A stretch of 64,000 nt of DNA from Shewanella fidelis ATCC BAA-318. Its GTDB lineage: Bacteria; Pseudomonadota; Gammaproteobacteria; Enterobacterales; Shewanellaceae. The position numbers and the translations under genes are program-made. Below the pieces are notes generated by a model. It had not been told where the DNA came from. It did no database searches and saw only the letters and a list, made by a program, of their open reading frames with translations. Shown one piece after another: positions 52,631-62,862 of this stretch. The number at the start of each line of letters is the position of its first letter. Within the stretch, counting starts at the first letter, position 1. Where the stretch lies: assembly GCF_000518605.1 (NCBI RefSeq), contig NZ_JADX01000014.1, positions 124,001 through 188,000 of the forward strand, in the 5' to 3' direction.

Positions 52631-53920
52631 ATGGCTGACAATATAGCCAAGTTAGAACTACCAGGGAATGAATCAATCGAGCTGCCTATTAAAGAGGGTA
52701 CGGCAGGCTTTGATGTAATTGATATCAGTAAACTAGGTAGCAAAGGTCACTTTACTTTTGATCCAGGATTTCTTGCGACCGCATCCTGTGAATCAGCGAT
52801 TACCTATATCGACGGTGAAAAAGGCGTACTGCTTCATCGTGGTTACCCAATCGAACAATTGGCAGTAGAGTCTGACTATTTAGATTTATGTTATTTGCTT
52901 CTTTACGGAGAATTGCCAAATAAAGCTCAGTACCAAACATTTGAGCATACTGTAAAAACACACACTATGGTGAATGAGCAACTTGCAGCCTTCTTCAGAG
53001 GTTTCAGACGTGATGCTCACCCAATGGCCATGTTATGTGGTGTAACTGGTGCACTTTCTGCATTTTACCAAGACTCTTTGGATGTGAACGATGAACGCCA
53101 TCGTGAAATTGCTGCATTCCGTTTAGTGTCTAAGATGCCGACGATCGCCGCTATGTGTTACAAGTATTCAATCGGCCAACCGTTTGTTTACCCACGTAAT
53201 GAACTCAGCTACGCAGGCAACTTCCTAAGCATGATGTTTGGCGTACCTTGTGAAGAATACAAGGTTAACCCAATCGTTGAGCGTGCAATGGATCGCATCT
53301 TTATTCTGCACGCAGATCACGAGCAAAACGCTTCAACCTCTACTGTACGTTTAGCAGGTTCTTCAGGGGCGAACCCATTTGCATGTATTGCAGCGGGTAT
53401 TGCGTCATTATGGGGTCCTGCACACGGTGGTGCTAACGAAGCATGCTTGAATATGCTTGAAGAGATCGGCACTGTTGACCGTATTCCTGAGTTCATCGCA
53501 CGTGCCAAGGATAAAGAAGATCCTTTCCGTCTAATGGGCTTTGGTCACCGTGTTTACAAGAACTTTGATCCTCGCGCTAAAGTCATGCGTGAAACATGTC
53601 ATGAAGTGCTTGCTGAACTTAAGGTTAATGATCCACTGTTAGATGTGGCAATGGAACTTGAGCGCATAGCACTGGAAGACGAGTATTTCGTATCTAAGAA
53701 GCTTTATCCAAACGTTGATTTCTACTCAGGGATCATCATGAAAGCGATTGGTATTCCAACAAGCATGTTCACCGTACTATTCGCGCTTGCGCGTACAGTT
53801 GGTTGGATTGCACACTGGAAAGAGATGCTAGATCAACCAGGTCACAAGATCAGTCGTCCTCGCCAGCTATACACTGGTGATGCTAAGCGTGATTTTGTTG
53901 AGCTTGATAAACGTGATTAA
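52631..53920 (+). CDS. gltA: Citrate synthase
   Basis: A 429-residue type II citrate synthase with [20 protein letters not shown] near residue 60, [24 protein letters not shown] near 226, [12 protein letters not shown] near 263 and [15 protein letters not shown] near 303, which contain the active-site His residues and Asp. It joins acetyl-CoA and oxaloacetate. Divergent from the sdh genes, as in E. coli. Confidence 0.97.
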   Translation: MADNIAKLELPGNESIELPIKEGTAGFDVIDISKLGSKGHFTFDPGFLATASCESAITYIDGEKGVLLHRGYPIEQLAVESDYLDLCYLLLYGELPNKAQYQTFEHTVKTHTMVNEQLAAFFRGFRRDAHPMAMLCGVTGALSAFYQDSLDVNDERHREIAAFRLVSKMPTIAAMCYKYSIGQPFVYPRNELSYAGNFLSMMFGVPCEEYKVNPIVERAMDRIFILHADHEQNASTSTVRLAGSSGANPFACIAAGIASLWGPAHGGANEACLNMLEEIGTVDRIPEFIARAKDKEDPFRLMGFGHRVYKNFDPRAKVMRETCHEVLAELKVNDPLLDVAMELERIALEDEYFVSKKLYPNVDFYSGIIMKAIGIPTSMFTVLFALARTVGWIAHWKEMLDQPGHKISRPRQLYTGDAKRDFVELDKRD

Positions 53921-54278
53921 TTAAAATACTAACTATTTGCGGATTGAATTCGTCACTCAAAACGCATTTATAGCATGTTCAAAAGGCACTCATTGAGTGC
54001 CTTTTTTAATGCACTATCATGAAAATATTTCTACTTTAATAATAGTCTCCCCTTCTCACCCGCCTTATAGCAATCTCAATTTGCTCAATCAGCTGTAATA
54101 CCAAATGTAACATTCGTTAAAAAAGCCAACATATGTACATTTTCGCTACATATTAACTAAACACATTTTAAATGTTGCGCACAAGATTCGTAAGCTACTG
54201 ATAAACATAAAGTTTAATACATGGCACACATTGTGCTTTATCACTGCCATTGGAACAATTAGATTAAGGTCTGCTTAC
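53921..54278. other. Intergenic region between gltA and the RND operon
   Basis: This 358-bp gap contains the gltA terminator, AT-rich sequence with a fragment ATACCAAATGTAA near 54101 that weakly recalls the repeat end, and the presumed promoter of the RND operon. No binding site for a named regulator was recognised. Confidence 0.45.
53981..54007 (+). terminator. Terminator of gltA
   Basis: AAAAGGCACTC pairs with GAGTGCCTTTT around ATT and is followed by a T-tract, 60 bp after the stop codon. Confidence 0.9.
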
Positions 54279-55346
54279 ATGGAAGCGTTAAATAAAAACA
54301 CTATTATTCTCCCCCTACTATTAACTGCTACGTTATTGACTGGCTGTGGTGGTAACGAAGAGCAACAAAAGGAGGAAGAAAAGTACGCTGTACCGGTGGA
54401 AACCACTACCGTAGTGCAAGGTGATGTATCTTCTTTCTACAGTACAACCGCCACCCTAGAAGCTCCTCAAGAAGCAAAAGTCGTTACTCGTGTTGCCGGA
54501 TTAATTGAGTCGCTACAAGTCGAAGAAGGCGATAGAGTAAAAAAAGGCCAGTTACTTGCCATTATTGATTCAAAAAGACAAAAATTTGATTTAGATAGAT
54601 CTCAAGCAGAAGTGGAAATTATCGAGCAGGAGCTTAATCGCCTAAAGAAAATAAACAATAAAGAGTTTTTCAGTGCCGACTCAATGGCAAAGCTTGAATA
54701 CAACTTGCAAGCAGCAATCGCTAAGCGTGACTTAGCCGCTCTTTATGTTCAAGAAAGCATGATCCGCTCACCAATCGACGGCGTTATAGCCACTCGCTTT
54801 GTGAAATCAGGCAACATGGCAAAAGAGTTTGATGAGCTTTTTTACGTGGTCAATCAAGACGAGCTCTATGGCATCGTCCACTTACCAGAACAGCAATTAC
54901 AACATTTACGATTAGGCCAAGATGCTGAGATTTATGCGAATAAACACACAGAGCAAACCACGCATGCCACTGTGCTGCGGATCAGCCCGATTGTCGACGC
55001 ACAAAGCGGCACTTTCAAAGTGACACTTTCTGTTCCTAATAAAAATGCCACACTAAAAGCTGGGATGTTTACCCGAGTTGAGCTTAAATATGACACTCAC
55101 ACCAATGTTATCACTGTGCCTTATAACGCATTAGTGAATCAAGATAACGAATACGCCTTATATGTCATTGATGGTGAAAACGCCAATCGCCGCAGTGTGT
55201 CACTTGGTTATCGCGAAGCCGATACTGTTGAAGTCGTTAGCGGTATCGAGCCTGGTGAGCAGATTGTAATTCGTGGTCAGCAAAACCTTAAAGACCAATC
55301 TTTAGTTGAAGTAATCAATTCTACAGAATTAGCGTCAGCTAAATAG
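54279..55346 (+). CDS. RND efflux periplasmic adaptor (MFP), lipoprotein
   Basis: The start at 54279 gives a normal lipoprotein signal (LLLTATLLTGC, lipobox LTGC); the longer frame from 54231 puts the signal too deep. AAGG stands upstream. The 355-residue protein has the adaptor order: lipoyl-like half (TRVAGLIESLQVEEGDRVKKGQLLAIID), an alpha hairpin with Lys/Glu-rich coiled coil (residues about 95-135), the second half (SPIDGVIATRFVKSGNMAKE) and the beta-barrel (FKVTLSVPNKNATLKAGMFTRVEL). It links the two permeases downstream to an outer-membrane TolC-type channel, which is not encoded here. Confidence 0.9.
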   Translation: MEALNKNTIILPLLLTATLLTGCGGNEEQQKEEEKYAVPVETTTVVQGDVSSFYSTTATLEAPQEAKVVTRVAGLIESLQVEEGDRVKKGQLLAIIDSKRQKFDLDRSQAEVEIIEQELNRLKKINNKEFFSADSMAKLEYNLQAAIAKRDLAALYVQESMIRSPIDGVIATRFVKSGNMAKEFDELFYVVNQDELYGIVHLPEQQLQHLRLGQDAEIYANKHTEQTTHATVLRISPIVDAQSGTFKVTLSVPNKNATLKAGMFTRVELKYDTHTNVITVPYNALVNQDNEYALYVIDGENANRRSVSLGYREADTVEVVSGIEPGEQIVIRGQQNLKDQSLVEVINSTELASAK

Positions 55347-55368
55347 TTTACAAACTGCGGAGCACGAT

Positions 55369-58300
55369 ATGTCTATTATAAAAACAGCGGTCAACCGGCC
55401 TGTTACAGTTTGGATGTTTATGTTTGCGGTAATTCTGTTTGGCATGGTGGGGTTCTCTCGCCTTGCTGTAAAACTGTTACCGGACTTAAGCTACCCTACA
55501 ATTACCATTCGAACACAATATGTCGGCGCGGCGCCAGTTGAAGTTGAGCAGTTAGTGTCTAAACCCATTGAAGAAGCTGCCGGAATTGTAAAAGGCTTAA
55601 GAAAAATAAGCTCAATTTCACGTTCAGGTATGTCTGATGTGGTACTTGAATTTGAATGGGGCACAGACATGGACATGGCAAGTCTCGATGTACGAGAAAA
55701 GCTCGATACCATTGAACTACCACTTGATGTTAAAAAGCCGCTGCTACTGCGCTTTAATCCTAACCTTGATCCTATTGTACGCTTAGCACTTGCCGCGCCG
55801 GTTGCTGATAGCGCTAATGGCGAGATGAGTCAAACTCAACTTAAGCAGATGCGTACCTACGCAGAAGAAGAACTTAAACGCCAATTAGAATCGTTAACTG
55901 GAGTTGCGGCAGTCCGTCTTTCTGGTGGTTTGCAGCAAGAAGTACACATTCAATTAAATCAGCAAAAACTCACCCAACTAAATTTAAGCGCCGAGCTTAT
56001 TCGTAATCGTATCGCTGAAGAAAACATTAACCTCTCTGCGGGTAAAGTGATTCAAGGCGACAAAGAGTATTTAGTGCGTACTCTTAACCAATTCAACTCA
56101 CTTGATGAGCTTGGCCAAATCGTGATCTATCGGGATGAGCAAACATTAGTGCGCCTGTTTGAAGTAGCAACGATTGTTGATGCATTTAAAGAGCGTAATG
56201 ACGTCACTCGAATTGGCGATAAAGAATCAATTGAACTGGCAATTTATAAAGAAGGTGACGCCAACACTGTTGCGGTTGCACGTAAAGTGACCAGCGAACT
56301 CAATAAATTAAACGCAAGCAATGCTAAAGGCGAGTTAAGCGTTATTTACGATCAGTCTGAATTTATTGAAAGTGCCGTAAAAGAAGTAACCAGTGCCGCT
56401 CTCATTGGTAGTTTACTTGCAATGTTAGTTATCTACCTATTCTTAAGAGATATTATTCCCACTCTGATTATTTCTATCTCTATTCCATTTTCGGTTATTG
56501 CCACCTTCAATATGATGTATTTTGCGGATATCAGTCTCAATATTATGTCACTTGGCGGAATAGCCTTAGCCGTGGGACTCTTGGTTGATAATGCCATTGT
56601 TGTACTTGAAAACATCGATCGCTGTAAAACACTAGGAATGAATCGACTTGATGCTGCAGTCACTGGTACAAAAGAAGTTGCAGGGGCTATCTTTGCTTCA
56701 ACCTTAACCACACTAGCAGTCTTTATTCCGTTAGTATTTGTCGATGGTGTTGCCGGTGCGCTATTTTCAGATCAAGCATTAACTGTCACCTTTGCCCTAC
56801 TTGCCTCATTACTTGTGGCGTTAACGACTATTCCAATGCTGGCTTCTCGCGAAGGCTTTAAAGCTTTGCCACCATTACTTGAAAAAGCTGCAAAACCTAA
56901 GCCTACAACTAAAATGGCTAAATTGAAGCACTATAGTGCAACCGTGTTTTCATTCCCATTTGTATTATTATTCAATTACCTGCCAAGTGCCCTACTCACA
57001 TTAACCTTGATTGTCACTCGCTGCGTTTCTTGGTTAATAGGACTTGTCATGCGCCCAATAAGCGCAGCCTTTAACTGGTGTTATCGTGTCGTAGAAAACT
57101 TGTACCATAAGCTACTAGCTGCGGCGTTAAGATTTAGGACGCTCACTTTAGTAATGGCGCTAACTGTTACCGCCAGTGCAGCGTTACTTGTTCCACGCCT
57201 TGGTATGGAGCTAATTCCACCTATGAACCAAGGTGAGTTTTATGTGGAGATTTTACTGCCTCCAGGAACTGAAGTTACCCAAACAGACCGAGTCTTACGT
57301 AAATTAGCGCTATCAATAAAAGATAGAGCTGATGTAAAACATGCTTATAGCCAAGCTGGTAGCGGCGGTTTAATGACCTCAGATACCTCTCGCGGTGGTG
57401 AAAACTGGGGACGTTTACAAGTTGTTCTTAGTGATCCAGATGCTTTTGATGCCGTTGCCGATAAGCTCAGAACAACCGCAATGCGTATACCTGAGCTGGA
57501 AGCAAAAGTGCAGCACCCTGAGCTATTTAGCTTTAAAACACCATTAGAAATTGAGCTGATAGGTTATGACTTAGATCAATTAAAACAAACCGCGGACAAC
57601 CTAGTTAACGCTCTAGGTGATTCAGACCGCTTTGCCGATATCAACACCAGTTTACGTGACGGCCAACCAGAGCTAAGTATACGGTTTGACCATCAGCGCC
57701 TGGCTGCCCTCGGAATGGACGCGCCTATGGTTGCTAATCGTATTGCACAACGTATTGGCGGCACAGTTGCCAGTCAGTACACAGTACGTGATCGTAAGAT
57801 TGACATTTTAGTACGCAGTGATCTGGACGAGCGTGATCAAATTAGCGATATCGATGCGATGATCATTAACCCGAATAGTAGTCATCCCATCTCATTAAGC
57901 GCTGTTGCTGATGTCAGTTTAAAACTAGGCCCATCTGCTATCAACCGTATTAGCCAGCAACGAGTTGCTATTGTCTCTGCTAATTTAGCCTATGGCGATC
58001 TCAGTGATGCGGTAATGACTGCCCGTGAAATTTTAGCTCAACAGACTCTACCGACGTCAATTCAAACTCGTTTTGGCGGCCAAAATGAAGAGATGGAACA
58101 TTCATTTAAATCACTGCAGATAGCCTTAGTATTAGCGGTATTCTTAGTTTACTTAGTTATGGCCAGTCAATTTGAGTCATTGTTGCATCCGCTACTTATT
58201 CTTATTGCTGTACCAATGGCTGTGGGCGGCAGTATTTTCGGCTTGTTCATCACCCAAACTCATTTGAGTGTCGTTGTGTTTATCGGCCTTATTATGTTGG

Positions 58301-58674
58301 CTGGCATTGTAGTAAATAATGCCATTGTTCTTGTCGATAGAATTAACCAACTACGTCAAAGTGGTGAAGAAAAAATAACTGCAATATCAAACGCTGCGAA
58401 ATCACGCTTGCGTCCGATTATTATGACCACAATGACGACAGCTCTTGGACTATCGCCAATGGCATTTGGTCTTGGTGATGGCAGTGAGGTTCGTGCACCA
58501 ATGGCGATTACGGTTATCTTTGGTTTATGCCTCTCGACCGTACTCACCTTAGTTGTTATTCCAGTACTGTATGCCGTTTTTGATCGAAAAAAATTTGATA
58601 ACGAGTTAAACCTCACAAATAACGAGCTAACCGATCCTGACCATAGCCCAACACTTACAGGAGGCCAAGCATGA
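55369..58674 (+). CDS. RND efflux permease 1, with long TM6-TM7 insertion
   Basis: This 1101-residue HAE1-type permease has twelve core membrane segments, two large periplasmic loops and the TM4 proton-relay motif GGIALAVGLLVDNAIVVLEN near residue 397. Residues about 495-582, between TM6 and TM7, form an unusually long link with two extra hydrophobic stretches (FSFPFVLLFNYLPSALL and CVSWLIGLVM); this makes the protein longer than the usual 1030-1050. It follows the adaptor by 22 bp, has GGAG before the ATG, and overlaps the second permease by 4 bp. Substrate range is unknown. Confidence 0.92.
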   Translation: MSIIKTAVNRPVTVWMFMFAVILFGMVGFSRLAVKLLPDLSYPTITIRTQYVGAAPVEVEQLVSKPIEEAAGIVKGLRKISSISRSGMSDVVLEFEWGTDMDMASLDVREKLDTIELPLDVKKPLLLRFNPNLDPIVRLALAAPVADSANGEMSQTQLKQMRTYAEEELKRQLESLTGVAAVRLSGGLQQEVHIQLNQQKLTQLNLSAELIRNRIAEENINLSAGKVIQGDKEYLVRTLNQFNSLDELGQIVIYRDEQTLVRLFEVATIVDAFKERNDVTRIGDKESIELAIYKEGDANTVAVARKVTSELNKLNASNAKGELSVIYDQSEFIESAVKEVTSAALIGSLLAMLVIYLFLRDIIPTLIISISIPFSVIATFNMMYFADISLNIMSLGGIALAVGLLVDNAIVVLENIDRCKTLGMNRLDAAVTGTKEVAGAIFASTLTTLAVFIPLVFVDGVAGALFSDQALTVTFALLASLLVALTTIPMLASREGFKALPPLLEKAAKPKPTTKMAKLKHYSATVFSFPFVLLFNYLPSALLTLTLIVTRCVSWLIGLVMRPISAAFNWCYRVVENLYHKLLAAALRFRTLTLVMALTVTASAALLVPRLGMELIPPMNQGEFYVEILLPPGTEVTQTDRVLRKLALSIKDRADVKHAYSQAGSGGLMTSDTSRGGENWGRLQVVLSDPDAFDAVADKLRTTAMRIPELEAKVQHPELFSFKTPLEIELIGYDLDQLKQTADNLVNALGDSDRFADINTSLRDGQPELSIRFDHQRLAALGMDAPMVANRIAQRIGGTVASQYTVRDRKIDILVRSDLDERDQISDIDAMIINPNSSHPISLSAVADVSLKLGPSAINRISQQRVAIVSANLAYGDLSDAVMTAREILAQQTLPTSIQTRFGGQNEEMEHSFKSLQIALVLAVFLVYLVMASQFESLLHPLLILIAVPMAVGGSIFGLFITQTHLSVVVFIGLIMLAGIVVNNAIVLVDRINQLRQSGEEKITAISNAAKSRLRPIIMTTMTTALGLSPMAFGLGDGSEVRAPMAITVIFGLCLSTVLTLVVIPVLYAVFDRKKFDNELNLTNNELTDPDHSPTLTGGQA

Positions 58675-61600
58675 ATATCACCCGCTTTGCCTTAGCCAGA
58701 CCGGTTACAACTACCATGTTTTTTGTGGCAATACTGTTATTTGGTCTCGCTTCAAGTAGGTTATTACCTCTTGAAATGTTCCCAGGGATCGACATACCGC
58801 AAGTCATTGTCGAAGTACCTTATAAAGGCTCGACGCCTGCAGAGGTTGAACGCGATATCACCAATATATTAGAGGAGTCATTAGCAACAATGAGCGGAAT
58901 TGAGGAGATGCGCTCAAGCTCTTCTCAAAACGGCGCTGAGATTGATTTGAGAATGAAATGGGGCCAAAACGTAGCAACCAAAAGCTTAGAAGCCCGTGAA
59001 AAAGTCGATGCCGTGCGTCATTTGTTACCGAGAGATGTTGAACGGGTATTTATTCGTCAGTTTAGTACTGCTGACATGCCAGTACTTAATTTACGAATAT
59101 CCAGTGACCGAGAGCTTTCAAGTGCATTTGACTTACTTGATAAGCAACTGAAAAAGCCCCTTGAACGCGTGCAAGGTGTATCGCAAGTCACTTTATATGG
59201 CGTCGAGCAGAAACAAATCGAAATTCGCATCAACGCAGACAAACTTGCTGCGAGTAATATTTCGGTGCAAGCATTGAACAATCGACTGCAACAGCAAAAC
59301 TTCGTCATTAATGCTGGTGTACTTAAAACTCAATCACGTGTTTATCAAGTTTCACCAAAGGGCGAATTTAGAAATTTAGATGATATTAATGCGATTGTCA
59401 TCGCTCAAGGTCTGACTTTGGGTGATATTGCAGATGTCAGCTTTTCACTGCCCGAACGCTTAGATGGACGCCATCTAGATCAAAATTACGCAGTTGGCCT
59501 TGATGTATTTAAGGAGTCTGGTGCCAATCTGGTCGATGTATCTAAGCGGGTAATGAAGGTTATCGATGAAGCGAAACAAAACTCACAATTTGATGGTATC
59601 AAACTGTTTGTTATGGAAGATCAAGCCTATGGTGTGACGTCATCATTACGTGATTTGCTTGCGGCAGGCTTAATTGGTGCCTTACTCTCGTTTGTGGTTT
59701 TATACCTATTTCTGCGTGATCTAAAAATGACATTAGTTATCGTGTCATCTGTGCCTATCGCAATTTGTATGACACTCGCGGCGATGTATTTTTTAGGTTA
59801 CAGCCTCAATATTTTATCTATGATGGGCTTACTGCTCGCCGTTGGTATGCTTATTGATAATGCAGTTGTTGTTACCGAAAGTGTGCTACAAGAAAAGCAA
59901 GCTGAAACTACAGGCGCTAACGTAGCTCAAGCCATCAAAAGCAGCGCGATTTTACGTGGCGTCGATAAGGTATCCCTTGCTGTACTTGCCGGTACGCTTA
60001 CCACTGCCATAGTGTTTTTACCCAATATCTTTGGCGTTAAAGTCGAGCTAACTATTTTCTTAGAGCATGTAGCAATCGCTATTTGTATTTCGTTAGCAGC
60101 TTCATTATTGGTCGCCAAAACGCTGCTGCCATTAATGTTAAGCAAGTTAAACTTTTCAGCCAAATCTAAAACTAGGTCAAGTCGCTTACAAACCCGTTAC
60201 CAAAAAAGCCTTGATTGGATTTTAGCTCACCCAAGGCTATCAGGTGTATTTGCCTTAATAATTCTAGCATCAACCGCATTACCACTTAGCATGGTAAGCC
60301 AAGATCAATCTGATGGCGAAGGTAATAACCGTTTGTATATCAACTATCAAGTAGAGGGACGGCATAGTTTAAATGTAACAGAAGCTATGATTACTAAAAT
60401 GGAAACCTATCTCTATGCAAATAAAGAAAAGTTCCATATCGACTCCGTTTACAGCTATTTCTCTGCAGATCGCGGCCAATCGACGCTAATTTTAAAAGAA
60501 GATCTTGATGTCGATATGAAAGCACTGAAAAAAACCATACGTGAAGGCTTTCCTAAATTTGCTATAGCCAAGCCACAGTTTGGTTGGGGCGGTGAGAATA
60601 ACGGTGTGCGGGTATCACTCACAGGTCGCTCAACCTCTGAACTTATTCGCATCAGTCAGCAAGTTGTTCCGCTATTAAGTAGTATTGAAGGTTTAACCGA
60701 TGTGCGTTCCGAGCTGAGTGGTGCTCAACAAGAGGTGGTGATCCGTATTGATCGTCAAATGGCTGCTAGGTTAGATCTTAAGCTCAATGAAGTCGCCTCA
60801 AGTATTTCAATGGCACTGCGCGGTACTCCACTGCGCTCATTTCGGCATGATCCGAGTGGTGAATTGCGCATAGAGATGGCATATGAACAACAATGGCGTT
60901 TATCGTTAGAGCGACTAAAGCAGTTGCCTGTGATCCGCATCGATAACCGCGTTTATACTCTATCTAGCTTAGCTAAAGTAGAGATCTTACCACGCTTTGA
61001 CACCATCAGGCATTACGATAGACAAACCGCTCTTTCAATTGGTGCCAATTTAGATGAACTTACAACAGAGCAGGCACAAGAGAAAATCACTCAAGTCATG
61101 GATAGCGTTAACTTTCCAGCAGGATATGGTTATACACTGCGCGGCGGTTTTCAGAAGCAGGATGAAGACGAAGCCGTCATGGCGACTAACATGATCTTAG
61201 CGATTGCCATGATTTATATCGTAATGGCAGCACTTTTTGAATCGCTTTTGCTACCAACAGCGATTATTACTTCAATTTTATTTTCGATAACAGGCGTGTT
61301 TTGGGCATTACTATTTACTGGTACCCCCATGTCTATCATGGCAATGATAGGTATTTTGATCTTAATGGGCATAGTGGTGAACAACGGCATTGTTCTGGTG
61401 GATCAAATTAATCAAATGTCACCGACATTAGATGAGCTTTCCGATGCAATTAGTGCTGTATGCTATACCCGATTACGTCCGGTATTAATGACGGTTGGCA
61501 CCACAGTGTTAGGTTTAGTTCCACTCGCGATGGGAGATACTCAACTTGGTGGCGGTGGGCCTTCATACTCACCGATGGCCATTGCTATTATCGGTGGACT

Positions 61601-61742
61601 AACCTTCTCTACGGTGACCAGCTTGTATCTAGTACCACTCTGTTATCAAGCACTTTACAGAATGCGTTATAACAGTGCGGTACGTTTAGGCCAAGCAGAT
61701 AAAATTTCAAGAAAACTATTACCTTGGATGAATAATGCCTAA
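58671..61742 (+). CDS. RND efflux permease 2
   Basis: A 1023-residue HAE1-type permease with the standard layout and TM4 motif MGLLLAVGMLIDNAVVVTES near residue 390. It is distinctly different from permease 1 (for example IDIPQVIVEVPYKGSTPAEVERDIT against the first protein's YPTITIRTQYVGAAPVEVEQLVS). Two different permeases after one adaptor recall MdtBC or MuxBC, where both subunits build one mixed trimer. GGAGG precedes the ATG inside the end of permease 1, so the levels are likely coupled. Confidence 0.92.
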   Translation: MNITRFALARPVTTTMFFVAILLFGLASSRLLPLEMFPGIDIPQVIVEVPYKGSTPAEVERDITNILEESLATMSGIEEMRSSSSQNGAEIDLRMKWGQNVATKSLEAREKVDAVRHLLPRDVERVFIRQFSTADMPVLNLRISSDRELSSAFDLLDKQLKKPLERVQGVSQVTLYGVEQKQIEIRINADKLAASNISVQALNNRLQQQNFVINAGVLKTQSRVYQVSPKGEFRNLDDINAIVIAQGLTLGDIADVSFSLPERLDGRHLDQNYAVGLDVFKESGANLVDVSKRVMKVIDEAKQNSQFDGIKLFVMEDQAYGVTSSLRDLLAAGLIGALLSFVVLYLFLRDLKMTLVIVSSVPIAICMTLAAMYFLGYSLNILSMMGLLLAVGMLIDNAVVVTESVLQEKQAETTGANVAQAIKSSAILRGVDKVSLAVLAGTLTTAIVFLPNIFGVKVELTIFLEHVAIAICISLAASLLVAKTLLPLMLSKLNFSAKSKTRSSRLQTRYQKSLDWILAHPRLSGVFALIILASTALPLSMVSQDQSDGEGNNRLYINYQVEGRHSLNVTEAMITKMETYLYANKEKFHIDSVYSYFSADRGQSTLILKEDLDVDMKALKKTIREGFPKFAIAKPQFGWGGENNGVRVSLTGRSTSELIRISQQVVPLLSSIEGLTDVRSELSGAQQEVVIRIDRQMAARLDLKLNEVASSISMALRGTPLRSFRHDPSGELRIEMAYEQQWRLSLERLKQLPVIRIDNRVYTLSSLAKVEILPRFDTIRHYDRQTALSIGANLDELTTEQAQEKITQVMDSVNFPAGYGYTLRGGFQKQDEDEAVMATNMILAIAMIYIVMAALFESLLLPTAIITSILFSITGVFWALLFTGTPMSIMAMIGILILMGIVVNNGIVLVDQINQMSPTLDELSDAISAVCYTRLRPVLMTVGTTVLGLVPLAMGDTQLGGGGPSYSPMAIAIIGGLTFSTVTSLYLVPLCYQALYRMRYNSAVRLGQADKISRKLLPWMNNA

Positions 61743-62044
61743 CGCTCGAGTTTTTTAACACAGCGGTAAGTATCACTATGAGCATCGCTTTCAAGTCATC
61801 TGCGGCTTAGTCAGCTCACTTACACATAAGACCAAAACCTTTACTGGTTTTGGTCTTTTTTTTCGTGTTAGTCTGCATAAATTATACAGTAACGTGGACC
61901 GTTGAATAGGAAGTAATAAAAATAACTGTTTATAAAATAAGACAATATTGAAATAGAAATTTGTTATCCTAATTTCAATTAACCTTGCTTTAATCCGCTT
62001 CTGGCACACTTAAAAAGCATTGTAATTCTATGATAAGGATAATC
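61743..62044. other. Intergenic region between RND operon and exported protein
   Basis: This 302-bp gap holds the RND terminator (61830-61864) and AT-rich promoter-type sequence for the next gene. Nothing else was recognised. Confidence 0.45.
61830..61864 (+). terminator. Terminator of the RND operon
   Basis: GACCAAAACC pairs with GGTTTTGGTC around a 6-base loop and is followed by nine T residues. Confidence 0.93.
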
Positions 62045-62626
62045 ATGAACCCGTTTGTGAAATTTATATTGGTTGGCTTAACCACTGCGTCACTATTAAA
62101 CACTCCAACAAGCCTAGCTACAGTCCAAACTGCACCACTAATTCCTTCTCAATGGAGTTATGCTACAGATCCTTACGGCAGTACAGCCACATTTCGTAAT
62201 CAAATGATCACCAACGAAGGAGTATGGGTAAACTTTAAACGTATACCTAGAGTGGATGCTGAACGGAATTCTTGGGTTGAGGTTATTTACACGCCTGAAG
62301 CGGCGACTTTAGCAGGTACAAAAAAGATCAGCCTTACCTATAAATGTGATATCCCACTACTGATAAAACTATCGCAATCACATTACGGTAAAGACGGTGA
62401 TAAGACTTATGCTCACTACCAAACAAAACTTCCAGCAAGCAGTGATTGGCATACCGTCGAAGTCGATTTCAATGATTTTGCACGCCCAGACTGGACTCCT
62501 AAAAGTTCGGTAGACCATGGCATAGTACTTAATGAGATCAACGCTCTCTACTTAACCCCTAGCATGACAGATAAACATGGCGGAGAGGCAACACTACAAG
62601 TCAAAGCAATTGAATTAATTCGCTAG
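62045..62626 (+). CDS. Exported beta-rich protein, carbohydrate-binding-like
   Basis: The start at 62045 follows AAGGA with a 5-base spacer; an upstream in-frame start at 62030 lacks one. The 193-residue product has a signal peptide (cleavage near SLA). The mature part is beta-rich with regions such as ISLTYKCDIPLLIKLSQSHYG, WHTVEVDFNDFARPDW and NEINALYLTPSMTDKHGGEA. The pattern of a jelly-roll domain that ends in a calcium- or ligand-binding strand recalls carbohydrate-binding modules or CIA30-type domains. There is no catalytic domain. It stands alone between two terminators. The ligand is unknown. Confidence 0.65.
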   Translation: MNPFVKFILVGLTTASLLNTPTSLATVQTAPLIPSQWSYATDPYGSTATFRNQMITNEGVWVNFKRIPRVDAERNSWVEVIYTPEAATLAGTKKISLTYKCDIPLLIKLSQSHYGKDGDKTYAHYQTKLPASSDWHTVEVDFNDFARPDWTPKSSVDHGIVLNEINALYLTPSMTDKHGGEATLQVKAIELIR

Positions 62627-62636
62627 GAATTCTCCC

Positions 62637-62668
62637 ATTAAAAAAGCGCCTTACGGCGCTTTTTTAAT
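62637..62668. terminator. Bidirectional terminator
   Basis: ATTAAAAAAGCGCC pairs with GGCGCTTTTTTAAT around TTAC; it separates the exported protein gene from the converging Trm112-like gene. Confidence 0.92.
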
Positions 62669-62677
62669 GCAACAAAA

Positions 62678-62851
62678 CTATTCAGCCAAAGGCTCTGCTT
62701 TGTTTTCTAATAAAACTGGAATGCCATCATTGATAGGATAAGCCAATTTGTCAGCCTTACAGATCAGCTGCTGTGCTTCTTTGTTGTATTCAAGTTTGCC
62801 TTTACACACTGGACACGCAACGATTTCGAGTAATTTTTTATCAAATGCCAT
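62678..62851 (-). CDS. ycaR: Trm112-family small zinc-ribbon-like protein (YcaR)
   Basis: A 57-residue protein beginning [20 protein letters not shown] and containing [14 protein letters not shown] at the end. The CPVC motif at Cys13/Cys16 and a single later Cys near residue 32 give the Trm112/YcaR pattern; the fourth Cys position is replaced. In E. coli ycaR lies directly after lpxK, as here (11 bp). Its role is not settled, but Trm112 relatives activate methyltransferases. Confidence 0.85.
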   Translation of the reverse strand: MAFDKKLLEIVACPVCKGKLEYNKEAQQLICKADKLAYPINDGIPVLLENKAEPLAE

Positions 62852-62862
62852 TTTGAATGCCT

